Under the pieces are notes generated by a model that was not told the origin of the DNA, did no database searches, and was given only the letters and a program-made list of their open reading frames with translations. From assembly GCA_029959195.1 (NCBI GenBank), contig CP114117.1, forward strand, positions 2,232,001 to 2,296,000: DNA of 64,000 nucleotides, read 5' to 3'. Numbering within the stretch: the first letter of the stretch is position 1; each line of letters opens with the position of its first letter. Source of the stretch: Dictyophora rubrovolvata (lineage: Eukaryota; Basidiomycota; Agaricomycetes; Phallales; Phallaceae). The translations under genes and the position numbers were made by a program. This document shows, one piece after another, positions 47,284 to 59,898 of the stretch.

Positions 47284-50102
47284 ATGATCATGAAGCTATT
47301 GCTTAATTCTTCGGCATCGCCGTTTCCTTACACGTCTCTTGTACTTGCAAAACAATCGCGGGATGTTGAAATTTTATTTGACGGCACAGTAGGGGCTGCT
47401 GCTTTGCACACAGACGACCGGTCAGTCACCAATGTCGACGAGATTTCAAACATTCTGGGGAACCGACTGCAATTACGGGGATTACAGCCCAACAGTGCCA
47501 AGGCAAGTTTTTCTTTTGATTTTCCTCGACTACTAACTTGGATTAACTCAAGTGATAGGAAGCAGTTTTTCTGTCCATCACCACCACGTTGCCAACATTA
47601 GCATCTTTTGCCGAACTTGTCGCCGCGTTCGATGAGTTGGATGATCATCTTGCCTTCAGGACATTCCTTGTGGGCAATGATCTGTCTTTTGCCGACTTTA
47701 ATCTTTGGGGTGCTCTGAAAGGTCCAATCTATCCTCTATTTGATCGCCAAACTTCCCATCTGATCCACGTGTCTCAGGATCCCCAAAGGCCATAGGCATA
47801 TTCAAGAATAATCAGCATCCTCATTTACTTAGGTGGTATTCATATATTGAAGGTCTTAGCGATACCAAAGATGCGTTGGCATCTCTGGTCGAGGCCCGGT
47901 CAAATAAGGTATCTATGAGTATTATTGGTTTTGTTTCGTTTTGATCTAAATAGTTATGTAGGCAAAGTCGAACAAAACTGCTGGATCATTTGCTCTAGGT
48001 CTACCAGGGGCTGTAGAGGGTCAGGTCGTCACCAGATTTCCTCCAGAGCCCAGCGGTTATCTGCATATCGGCCATGCGAAAGCTGCCATGCTGAACCAGT
48101 ATTTCGCTAAAATGTACAAGGGACAACTTCTCATCCGTTTTGATGATACCAATCCGAGCAAAGAAAAAGTAAGCTCCTTGCAACGTCTAAAACGTCATGC
48201 TCCTTATCCCCTTACATGCATATAGGCTGAATTCGAGGAATCTATAATCGAAGACCTAGCACTTCTCGACGTCGTTGGAGACAGGGTTTCTCATACCTCT
48301 GATTATTTTGACCAATTGTATGAACTGGCATTGAAAATGATTAACAGTGGCAAGGCATATGCAGATGACACTGAACAGATGAAGATGCGACAAGAGCGTA
48401 TGGATGGAATAGCATCGGCCCGGCGAGGTCTGACTATTGAGGAAAGCCTAAAGTGGTTCACGGAAATGACGAATGGCACCACGGAAGGTCAACGATGGTG
48501 TCTTCGAGCTAAAATCAGCGTGGACGATACCAACAAAGCCCTCAGAGATCCTGTTATCTACAGATGCAATATTCAACCACATCATCGAACAGGGTAAAGA
48601 AAATCATATTCCTCACACGATTTATAGCGCATTTAAATCTTTGTTCTTCTTCAGCAAAAAATGGAAAGTTTACCCCACTTACGATTTTGCTTGTCCCATC
48701 GTGGATGCGATTGAAGGGGTTACGCATGCTCTGCGAACAAACGAGTATCGCGACCGCAATCCTCAGTATTGTTGGATGATTGAAGCCTTGGAATTAAGAA
48801 AAGTCGCTGTTTGGGACTTCAGGTACGCCCTATCTTCGCTGAGTGTACTTGGAACAGATTGACTCAAAAGCACTCAGTCGCTTAAATTTCATTTATACAC
48901 TACTGTCAAAACGCAAATTACGATGGTTTGTTGAACAGAGTCTAGTGCGTGGATGGGATGATCCTCGCTTCCCTACAGTCCGAGGTATGTCAAAACCCCA
49001 ATGCATGTGGCACAGGCTTAATGTGAATTCCCCAGGTATAAGACGACGTGGTCTAACAGTTGAAGCCCTTAGACAGTTTATGCTGGCACAAGGGCCGTCT
49101 CAAGCCGTCGTGTCATTAGAATGGGATTCCATATGGTCTTTAAATAAAAAGGTGATCGATGGTGTGGCCCCAAGGTTCTGGGCCATCGAAAAAGATGCTC
49201 TGTAAGTTCGAAGGAGACTACTAAGTTGAGCTCAGAAGACTCACAATCCTTTCCAGTGTGAAAGTACATCTCAATGGCATCGCAGCTGCAGAAGTAAAAC
49301 AGAATCCCAAACATAAAAAGAACGTAGAAATCGGTCAGAAAAATACAGTATATGCGTCGATCATCTGTATTGAACAGAAGGACGCCCTTTCACTTGCGGA
49401 TCAGGAGGAGGCATGTTTTTTTTTGTTAGTCATGATCACTGATTGCATAACTAAAATGGAACCAAGATCACTTTGATGGATTGGGGCAATGCGATTATTC
49501 GCTCGAAGACTCTTTCGCCTTCCGGGGTCGTCGAGTCAATCACGGTTGATCTGCACCTTGAAGGAGACTTCAGAAAAACGGAGAAAAAAATAACGTGGCT
49601 CGCAGATCATTCTATATCCTCATCATTTTCCCTTCCCCTCGTGGACATCACATTGTTAGATTATGATTACCTGATTACAAAGAAAAAGCTGGAGGAAGAA
49701 GATAATGTGGAAGAGTTTGTAACCCCGGTGACGGAATTTCGAGTCGAAGCTTTGGCCGACAATAATGTCAAGGACCTTCAGGTTGGAGATATTATACAGT
49801 TTGAAAGAAAAGGATACTATCGCGTTGACGCCATTCGTCAAGATGATGGTGCGCTTCATATCGATTTCATTCATATCCCGGACGGGAAAGCGGCGGGGGT
49901 TGCTAGTAAATCAGCCACGAGCGGAGCACCAGTGCCTGAAACCAAAGCAGCAGCCAAGAAAAACAACACCAATGAACTTAAAATACCCGTGAAAACTGGA
50001 ATGTACGAGGTATCACGCGTTTACGGTGACCGAGACCTCAATCCACCAGCCGACACCAAGATGTATCAGGTTTCTAGCATATATGACAACTCCTCGTCTT
50101 AA
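47284..50102 (+). CDS. GUS1: Glutamyl-tRNA synthetase, cytosolic
   Basis: Charges tRNA-Glu in the cytosol. A GST-like N-terminal domain comes first ([34 protein letters not shown]), which in yeast docks on Arc1. The class I catalytic core has the HIGH motif in [20 protein letters not shown], then [76 protein letters not shown], and a KMSKS-like [13 protein letters not shown]. The C-terminal anticodon beta barrels include [13 protein letters not shown] and [18 protein letters not shown] lysine/proline-rich tail with two copies of KMY..S/V repeats ([22 protein letters not shown]) ends the protein. About eight introns. First ATG at 47284; a second one two codons later is equally possible. Confidence 0.94.
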
Positions 50103-50200
50103 CCCCATTAGAAACTAGTAATCATTTTACTGTCTGTATATGATCTCTCCTCCTAATGTCCTTCACGTAAAGCAGTATAAAATTGTACCATGACGGACTT

Positions 50201-50769
50201 TTACAAATGTTTGACATTCTCCCGTGTTAAAAGTTCTTCGACTCTTTTGACTTTATCCTGGTTTGCCTGTCCCGGCAAAGAGCTCTTGTCAATTCGGGTA
50301 CCGATGCGAACATCAGTTGCAATACGAGGGACACCCATTTGATGGACGGCTTCATGACAAGCTTTGATCGTCTCACATACTTGCATCTGCGGGACCATTA
50401 AAATAATTGCATCCATAAAGTCTAGATGTGTTATACCCAAGGGCCCTCTAGATTAGTACCGTAACCACTTGTTCGAGTTATTGCATAGTAGCAGCAAGCG
50501 GAAAAATAGGTATGATTGCTCACTGCATCTGTGGGACAAGGCTTTGATTTAAATTCATCCCTCTAGACCAACGCTTTAAATTCACCTTGTATACTAAGCC
50601 ACTCTTCTCAAGCACCCTTTGACATTGGGCGATGTAAATCGCAACCGATGATTCGGGTAGACCCATCGGAATCAAACAAAAATCTGTGTCAACAAGCCGA
50701 GTGAATGGTCATGTAAAGGAATGGAGTGGGGATGGATAGACCTGCTGTTGCGTAAAGATCATCAGCCAT
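50201..50769 (-). CDS. ECM15: ECM15/MTH1187-family thiamine-binding-like protein with a 5-base microexon
   Basis: Small ferredoxin-like protein of the UPF0045 family, whose members bind thiamine-type ligands; the cellular role in fungi is not settled. Exon 1 is MADDLYATA; exon 2 runs DFCLIPMGLPESSVAIYIAQ to EKSGLVYK (ends 50586). The family then has K-L/M-H-G-Y-G-T-N. The genome provides it only if ATGCA at 50524-50528 is a separate exon flanked by AG before and GTGAGC after, joined to TGGTTACGG from 50467, giving YKMHGYGTNLEGPW. The last exon is MQVCETIKACHEAVHQMGVP, RIATDVRIGTRIDKSSLPGQ, ending ENVKHL, TAA at 50201-50203. About 115 residues, as in the family. Flanking introns are 57 and 56 bases. 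Confidence 0.85.
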
Positions 50770-50981
50770 TATCGAATTGCTGTCGGAGTACCACGGTCAA
50801 CTTCAGGTCCACTCCGACTTGAGCTCCGCAGAGTTCTCACTCAATCTGAATTGAATAAATACCAGTCGGTTCACATTCAATTTCTCAGCTAAGACACTAT
50901 AACAATTTCCAAATTATCAATATACTGTTCTTATTTACGATCGAGATCAAGAAAAAGGTTAGGTCGCGACAGAATACGACT

Positions 50982-52306
50982 TTAGTATCGCCGCCTGCCG
51001 GGGGAACGAGAACGTTCTCGGTCACCCCGTCGCCTTGTATCCTAAGTAAACAAAACATAACTCCAAATTAGCCGAGATAGAATACACACCTGTCTCTGTC
51101 ATTGAAACCTCGGTCTCTTCCGGAATCTCTGCGATAGTCGCGATCGCGATCTCTTTCACGGTCACCCATTCGAGGTCCGGTTGCTGCTCCATGCGGTGCC
51201 AATAGTGTGGATGATATTCCAGACGGTATGGGTGGCGGTGCATTTTTGCGAGCCTCACGTTCAGCACGGAATTGAGTCAAAAGGTTACGCAGCTCGTGAT
51301 AACCCAAGTGCATCTATGGAAAAAAACTTGTAATAAGCAGGCAGCGCAGGACAGGTTACACCCTTTCCATACTTTCCCTCCGAAGTGATCAGCCAATCGC
51401 CTATCTGAATCTAGAACCGAAAGGTATGCACCACAAACATCGCATACACGTAGTTTCTGATGTCCGGATGCTCCAGATGTTTCTGTTAATTGCTGCAGTT
51501 CTCGCTGCGAAAGACTCAGCGTTTTAGAAAAACTTTTGAAGTGTAGAACCTAACCTCCTTGTCGGATTTTTCACCCTTAAGGGCCTCAATGGCGGCCATT
51601 TCCTTCATCGATTCTTCAACTTTTCCCTGTTCACCCAGCTGTTCGATTTTTTCAGTACCCCCTTGTATGGCCAATTCAATTTCAGCAATCTCTCTCATCT
51701 GCCATTTGTGTCAGTATGGAAAGAAAGGTGCGTTTCCGAATCAAAAAAGTACCAGATTGGTTGTTTTAGCGTTTTCTTCGGGGGTTTTCTCTAGACGACG
51801 GTGAGCTGCGCGGATACGTCTATCACATTCGTCCACGAAGGCAAACAAGTTCGACTCATATTCTTGCTGGAATTGCCCAAATATATGGTTATTTGGCTCA
51901 GCTTCGCGTGCGGCAAGAAATTCGGTTTTAAGTCTTTCGGTATGTGATTTTGGACAGGGTCCCAGATCCATTTTCTGAAAGACAAGAGCGTTTAGCTTTG
52001 CTCTAGAATGCAGGATTGGGGGGACATACCGTGTTCGTGAATAAGGCATGGGGACAGACTCCGCATAGAAAATTCCGGCATACTTTATCGTCCGACCACA
52101 CTAGATTTTGATTAGTCACACCCATAGCTTCCGGACCCATCATTTGCTGAATGCAGCGGAGGTTACAGGCAAAGATAATATAACATTATGGAGGGAAGAA
52201 GAAAAAAAAAGAATTAGTGTTATTTCTTTGACTTCGGCTTTCGGGGGAGTGTTCGGGACAACATTACCTCAAGCAATTTCCGCTGCATTTCAGCTAGACG
52301 ACCCAT
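50982..52306 (-). CDS. LUC7: U1 snRNP-associated splicing factor LUC7
   Basis: Stabilises the U1 snRNA-5' splice site contact. It starts MGRLAEMQRKLLEQMMGPEA, crossing a first intron after LLE. The CCCH-type finger follows: VCRNFLCGVCPHALF and MDLGPCPKSH. A coiled coil (MREIAEIELAIQGGTEKIEQ) leads to the second, C2H2-type finger VCDVCGAYLSVLDSDRRLAD with HFGGKMHLGY. The C terminus is Arg/Asp/Ser-rich (RDRDYRRDSGRDRGF ... RSRSPGRRRY), TAA 50982-50984. The final exon is read RRRGDRERSRSPGRRRY. Five or six introns. Length of about 330 residues fits fungal LUC7. It is divergent to SIN3. Confidence 0.93.
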
Positions 52307-52500
52307 TTTCCTCTTATATCTCGGTAGTCAGAAAAAATACGGAGCTGAAGTGAAGTTCAAGTGGCAACGCTGGCTGACAAAGCGCCGAGCGTTTAACGTT
52401 TATGTTTAGCGTTGATTACGTTGATTGTCCTTCGACGTCAGGCAAGTAGGCCATTCTGGCAGTCTCTTCTTTTCTCTACTCTACTCTTGAAGACACCGCC
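52307..52500. promoter_or_regulatory. LUC7/SIN3 divergent promoter
   Basis: 194 bases between the starts. No in-frame extension with a first PAH repeat is visible for SIN3. AACGTTTATG and TTTAGCGTTGATTACG form a loose repeat of GCGTT units near 52385-52420; no known factor site is recognised. Confidence 0.4.
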
Positions 52501-55500
52501 ATGTCGATGCCTCCTGCCTCGACTTCAGGCCATAATTCCCAGCCAGAATTTACCCACGCTATACAATACATCAACCGAATTAAAACTCGATTTGCCGACG
52601 AACCTGAGACCTATAAACAATTCCTCGAGATCTTACAGATGTACCAAAAAGAACAAAGAGTACTGCAAGACGTAAGCATTCATGACTTGTTGCTTCATCT
52701 CTTTCCTACACCGTCTCTTGCGTTTCTTGCTTTGGGATGGTATTATTAACTTATAATGAAATTAACAACAGGTATATGACCAAGTCACTCGATTGTTTCA
52801 TAACGCCCCTGAGCTTATTGACGAATTCAAGATGTTTCTACCGGACACGAATGCCACAGCTAATTCAAATGTACTAAGTCTCGGCGCCGGTATGTCTACT
52901 GGAGTCCGAAGAGCGCCGCATGACGACGCTTCCAAAGATGGTCCGCCTGCTAAAAGACGTAGGGGGGCACCTCCCGATAAAGATTCAGTGGGACCTGCCA
53001 CTCAACAACACGCTCTCATGCACACACATGGCACAGTTCCACCCCACGTCCATCCCATCACACATGTCGCAATTACATCCCATCCTCCTCACGCTCTCCA
53101 TGTACCCCATGGCGCAGTTTTACCTCACCCTCCTCATCCCCTCCATGTGACACATGCAGCAGGTCCACCCCTTTCCCATCTGCCCTCCGTTCAACCTATT
53201 CCGCCGCTCCCGGAAGTCTTTTTTGACCGTCTCAAGCGGGCTTTGGACGATCGTGATTCCTGGGAAGACTTCTTGAAATTACTAACCATGTACTCGATGG
53301 ACGTCTTGGACGAGCCTCTGCTACTTCAAATGGCCACTCCGTTCCTTGGTGGAACTGGTAGTGAGTTGGAAATGATGTTTCGTGAACTCTTGGGCGTTGG
53401 CATGGACGGCAAGAGAAGAGAGGATGCAACTAACAACGCAAACTACATCATGAATAACGCTGAGTTGCCTCGCATTACTGGCCATGCCCGTGGACTTGGT
53501 GCCGGGGCTACAGCGGGTATGGGCTCTGTTTATTTGACAGGCAGCAAATATCGTTTCGGAAGTTACAGACGGCTACCTGAGAGCGTAAGTAGTAACAGCA
53601 TATGTTGTTATCGGGAAACAAACTTTAACTTTTTCGCATACCATTTTACTAGGAAACCAAACTGGCTTGTTCTGGTCGCGATGAAATTTCTAGGTCTGTC
53701 TTGAATGACGAGTGGGTATCGCACCCTACATGGGCTTCTGAGGACTCGGGATTCGTGGCCCACAAGAAGAACACTTACGAAGAAGCCATGCATAAATCCG
53801 AAGAAGAACGGCACGAATATCATGTACAATTAGAGGCCATGGTTTATACTATCTCCTTACTCGAACCCATTGCACTGAAAATCACTAATATGTCACCGGA
53901 AGAAAAAGCGGCTTTTAAACTCGGTCCATCCCTTGGCGGTCGTTCTAAGTCAGTCCATCAGAAGATAATTAAGAAAGTGTACAATCGTGAAAATGCTTCG
54001 GAAGTCTTGCAAGCTTTACAAGATAATCCCGCTGTTTCCATTCCTGTCGTCTTAGAACGGCTCAAGCTTGTCGATTCAGAGTGGAGGAAAAATAAAAGAG
54101 AGTGGGAGAAAGTTTGGAGAGAGGTGGATGCCCGCAATTTCTACAAGAGTCTTGACCATCAGGGTGTTAGTTTCAAGGTCAACGACAAAAAAACGATAAC
54201 AGGAAAGGCTCTGCTCGCTGAGATTGAAAGAATTAAGGGAATGCAAAACTCAGGAAGAGACAGTCGGGAAGAGGAAGGTGCCGGCGGTAAGAAAACCCAA
54301 GGCACTCGTCTTTCTACCGACAATCCTCGTTCCGCCTTTTCCTCCAGAAAGTCAATCTCAGTTCATCCTCGGTATCAGCTTCAGTATTCTATCAGCGATC
54401 CTCTAGTCCTGCAAGACGCCATCAAGCTGACGTTGTACTTCCTCGAAAGAAATGACTCTCGTCAGGGCGGGGGGGCCGGCGTTCCACAATATAATGTAAT
54501 AGAACGAAGGCGGATTGAGGCCTTTCTGCGGCATTATGTAAAGTTTCAGTTTGAATTTTCTCAACCATTCAATGATTCTACAGGTGAGTCCTTTATCAAA
54601 AAAACATGTCGACATTTAAAGACGAGTGCAGCAGAGACTACTGTCATGCCCAGTGAATTTGATCTTGCTTTTGGACCACCTATCACGGATGAAGAATGGG
54701 AAGAATTAGGTCTTTATATCCCAGACCCTGCAGCTGGGACAATGAAGACTAATAACAATGGAATTTTTGTTTCTTCAGTGACAGAACATGGTAATGGCGA
54801 TAGGAGAAGTCCCACTTTGAAGGATAATATTCAGAATGCTAAATCAATCGATCATGAAGAAGATCCTGGTGATATTTGGATTCGGCACCTAAAAATCGAG
54901 TTACCTAAAGAGAATGAACCTGTTTCGATGGTGACCGACGAAATGGTAGTGGATGCAGAAGATTCTCGGCCTCAACCCCAGCAGTATCGGCGAAAGAAAT
55001 TCACCTCGTTTTTCTGTAATACCACCTTCTACACTCTCATACGAATGCTACAGGTACGTGCTGTTTCCTCGCCTCAGTTGATACATTTTCATTCATTCAA
55101 TCCATCCTAGCTGTTGTATTCACGCCTCTTGATGTGTAAAGAATTAGCCGCGAAACTTGCCCATGAAAAATTTGGCACTTTCTTACCCAATCCCATCGCG
55201 TTTGGGCTGGGTCTCACCGACCTAGCAGGGCCACTGGCGTATTTTGGCGATTTGGCTGCCACAAGTAAGTGTTCCTTAAAAAGCGTCACGCATATCTGAT
55301 CGATGTTTTTTTAACACATCTAGTGGTAGATGGCAACGCATCATCTAAATTTAGTTCAATTCCTATACTCAATGGATCAAGTAACTCAACAGCTTCTGCT
55401 GACACTTCGTCCGGCGTCCAGGATCCACATTCTAAACTACCATTTAAACCTGCCGAACATTTTTACAGTCATCTTTTAGATTTGGTCGAGAAGTTGTTTG

Positions 55501-56769
55501 ATGGAGAGCTTGAACAACATACTTTTGAAGAGAATATGAGGTTTATGTTCGGGACACGTGCTTATGTCGTGTTCACTTTGGACAAACTTTGCGGAGCTAT
55601 TTGTAAGCAGGTAACGTTTTTCTCTTTATTCTTCTCTGTTCCAGTTGATTGACGGTAAACACTACGCATGGGTGACCTTTGATTGACATTCTTTCAATAT
55701 CGAGTTTCATTGCTCTTGCTTCGTTAAATTGAAGTTTATCTTGCTCATTGATTTCTTCTTTTACCAGGTGCAGGCCGTTGTGCAAGACAACCGTTGTCAT
55801 GAGCTCATGACTATATTTGAGCAACAACGAAAACGCGAAGCATCCTCGGACAAGGACAGCAATATTCAGAATATTATACGATATCGTCGACGAGCCGAAA
55901 CACTTGCCGGGTCCGATGAGAATTTGTTCCGAGTTGACTGGGTAAGTAATGAACTAATGAATTATCTCCTCTTTTCCACTCTATGTATTTTTTTCCCTTC
56001 AACCTTCGAGTTTTCTCTATTTTCCAACATTTACAAAACCTAACTACGAGATCTTGTCACAGAATCCTGGGCAAAGAAGACTACGGATTCAGCTTTTAGA
56101 TTTGGATGATCCGAGTCTAGACCCGCCTGAAACAACCGATGCAAAAATCTATGGCCAATCTTATGCCCCGAACGCAACGATAACAAACATGCCATCGTAC
56201 ACTCTGGCTACGACGCCTGAGAAGGTCAATTCCAAGATGACAATTGGCTGGAAGCAGTATGTGGAGAGCTATGTATTGATATACCCCACCGAGCGGCGTC
56301 GAATAGGAATAGAGAGAAAAGTGTTTTTGAGAAAGTAAGTTAGCAGGAGGTTCGATCTTTACAATATTAATATAAACACCTATTATTTAGGACTTTGCTG
56401 AATGATGGCTGCGAAGAATTGAACGAGTCTCAATGGATTAAAGATGTTGGTCGAGGTGGAATGGAAGTCATGATTGGTCCTGGCACTTATAAGCTGTATT
56501 ACACTAGAGGATGCGAGGAAGCGGGATGGCGTGTGAGCATCAAAAAGGCTAAATCGACGGCGGTAGCGGCAGGAGAAAATGAAAAGAGTGGGGGAGGAAG
56601 CAATACTACCAAACCGCGCGGAAGTGGTAAAAAAAGACGTGCACCCTCCAACGAGGAACCGGAAGTTGAGACAACCATAGATGAATGGGAACGTCTAAAG
56701 GAGCGGGCAGAAAACCGGAAGCGAGAACGCCGACGGTGGATGATTGATAGAGGATATTTAACGCTATGA
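52501..56769 (+). CDS. SIN3: SIN3 transcriptional corepressor lacking PAH1
   Basis: Scaffold of the Rpd3/HDAC complex. The first recognisable domain, [20 protein letters not shown] through [20 protein letters not shown] and [14 protein letters not shown], matches PAH2. A Pro/His-rich linker follows, then a PAH3-like segment [20 protein letters not shown] with [20 protein letters not shown]. The histone-deacetylase interaction domain has [72 protein letters not shown] and [10 protein letters not shown]. The Sin3a C-terminal region follows with [20 protein letters not shown] and a basic tail ([20 protein letters not shown]) ending DRGYLTL. No PAH1 precedes the start at 52501; upstream is LUC7. 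About ten introns; about 1,250 residues. Confidence 0.92.
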
Positions 56770-56887
56770 GGTTTACAATTGCGATTATTATTATTATTAT
56801 TACGACTGGTACCTAATTTTCTTGGTCATACAATGCTTCCACCATCGACAAAAACTAATTACCAGTGGGGGTGGGCTATTTATCAAC

Positions 56888-58353
56888 TCATCCTCTATTC
56901 ATCGTGTTTCCTTCTCCTTTGGGGTGGAAGTCAGTGTACCTTGCCCACCGCTCGTCTTGTTGCCTTTTTTCTTCGGCCTTTGATTCTCCAAGTAACGTGC
57001 CTTCCATCTCCGAGTCAATGGTAAGTTGTTCGGCTTGAGTTGGGGCGTTCAGGGACTGGGGTCTGTTCGGTTTTCGTTGGTTAGTAGGAAAAAGTAAACG
57101 TGAAGACGAATTGCAAACACTAACCCGCCACCGCTTGTAATATTGCCCATCTGTCTTTCTTTGTCTAGATATTCATCAATAGTCATTGTGGGCAACCTAT
57201 GGCCAGGGCGGAAAACATTCGACTTGAGCGACGCCCTGTCAGATGCATTCCCGGGGAGTATGGTGAATGGTCGTAGTGGCTAAAAAAAATAGATGAAGAC
57301 ATGGCTGGAAAAATAGTAGCACTTGGAGCGGCGCATACGTACCCTTCCATTAGAATCTAGTAAAGGGCCATGCCCATCTGGACCTCCAGTTGGGATCGCT
57401 GGGTCGAGTCTCCAAGTCGTGTCCTCGGATGGCTTGGGCTGAGATGAAGACGGAAATGAAAGGGCTGCACGAAGGAGCTCCAGCTCATTATCCAAAGGTT
57501 CCAAATGGGCCTGAGAGCGTATCCAAATTAAACGGATGAAAAGCACATGAGTTTCTCGTAAAGCCTCTTCGTCTGGATGTTCGTCTGCTTCTTTTTCGGA
57601 GGAAATTTTGGATGGAGGAAGCATGGATCGAATAATGTCGTATTCATTATCTGATGAGAAGGAGGGTAGCGTTTTGCGAAAGAGTGCCTGAACGTGCATT
57701 ATAAATAAAACACATAGACAGCGAATGATGCACCAAAAAGGACAAGACTTGCTTCAAGCCGATTCTTGACCTCCCTTTCAGCCTTGAACTGTTGAATTTT
57801 TATATCCCTTCTTGAACTGGGGTCTTTGACCTCGCTCAACTTTTTCGCAAAGACCTGTTGATCTTGTTTGGAAACAATACCGTACTGACGGACTAGTTCG
57901 CTGAAGATGTGGAGATGTCTCTGCGAGAAGGTTGTATCGTAAGGGCGTGTCAAGATGGGGGAAAAAAGACGTACTTGACTATCGACGATGTACCGCATGC
58001 GTTCTTCGTGACCTGTCGTCCTCAATCTCTCAATCAATTCGGCCGCGATATAATTAAGGGCGAGATAAGGAATAGATGATGTGGTCAGGTCATCGAGGGT
58101 CTCATTTGAGCTAAACATCCCGGATAATTCTACGCCACGCATGACCAGTTTAAAATTTCTGAGAGAGGAATTGACCAAATCCTAGTCATGAAATGATGTT
58201 ATAATTTTAATTCATTCCCGTGAAGTAAACATTCCTTCTCACCTGCGTCTCATTTTTCAGAGTTGGCATTTCGAATGACTTTGACGCATCCTGCAGAGCA
58301 TTAGTGAAAAGTGTTTGTAGCGACAGATTTGAGTCAGACTCAGACTCTGCCAT
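56888..58353 (-). CDS. TAP42: TAP42/alpha4 PP2A-associated protein
   Basis: Binds free PP2A-type catalytic subunits under TOR control. The N-terminal helical repeat domain shows MAESESDSNLSLQTLFTNAL, SSIPYLALNYIAAELIERLR and HLHIFSELVRQYGIVSKQD. Next come a PP2A-contact helix region KDPSSRRDIKIQQFKAEREV, then REALRETHVLFIRLIW-like RETHVLFIRLIWIRSQAH. The C-terminal signature is PLRPFTILPGN, NVFRPGHRLPTMTIDEYLDK, and finally QQDERWARYTDFHPKGEGNT MNRG, TGA at 56888-56890. Five or six introns. It converges on SIN3 with 118 bases between stop codons and is divergent to YPT6. Confidence 0.92.
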
Positions 58354-58562
58354 ATAGTTTCAGTGGAAAAGCCGATCATCAATTCCCGCGCGCTTTTCCC
58401 GTGTCACTCCGAAGGTCGCTGCAAGCTGCCGCCGCTTTCCTCGCTGAAGCTCGCGCTTTTTCTCTTTCTCTTGCAAATTCTCAGGTGTAAGAAACAATCA
58501 ACGGCGGCACTATTTCACTAACAATTGTCCCTTTCCTATAAATACATAATCGATTTGTCTCA
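58354..58562. promoter_or_regulatory. TAP42/YPT6 divergent promoter
   Basis: 209 bases, rich in CT on the plus strand (CTTTTTCTCTTTCTCTTGC near 58455-58475), a common fungal promoter pyrimidine tract close to the YPT6 start. No specific factor site recognised. Confidence 0.4.
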
Positions 58563-59493
<931 letters not shown>

Positions 59494-59898
59494 TAACAGT
59501 GTTGCGTATATATATATAATATATTTATTTATTGCCGGCCTTACTTTTTCTCAAGGCTCTTCAATAAATCGGACACAAGTCCAGTTTTAAAGGAAACAGT
59601 ATGTGCAGATGGCCGACGCACTTCTTTGTGTAATCGAAGGACGTCCTATCTATTAATATAGGCATGTTTTACTTCCATAGTCATCGAATTCTAAGACGGT
59701 ATGATAAAAAGACGAGGATTCAGTTTTTTTGAAGTGATATCCATGTCTACTAGTCGCAACCTGATACCAAAGGGGTCCTGATTAGGGCGAAAGAAAACTA
59801 GTAATTGCGCCTCGTCTTTGATTGATCCGTCGAAAAAAGATGCAGAAAGATGCGGGAAGCGGCTTCCGTTAAAAGCCGGGAGAGCAAGCACATGGTCT
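59494..59898. other. Convergent 3' region between YPT6 and the URI-like gene
   Basis: 405 bases. The first part is AT-rich (TATATATATAATATATTTATTTATT), typical of a 3' end. On the minus strand 59891-59691 is an open stretch of 66 codons (FFDGSIKDEAQLLVFFRPNQ), just past the URI-like stop; it may be 3' untranslated DNA or a tiny gene. I do not recognise it. Confidence 0.4.

Noticed and set aside
51022-51313. Alternative reading ending in an intron at the LUC7 C terminus
   Set aside because: The RS-type final exon (RSRSPGRRRY) joins in frame and is typical of LUC7.
53700-53830. Possible separate gene start at 53701 inside SIN3
   Set aside because: The ATG lies in the middle of the conserved SVLNDEWVS segment of the SIN3 HDAC-interaction domain, so the exon continues from upstream.
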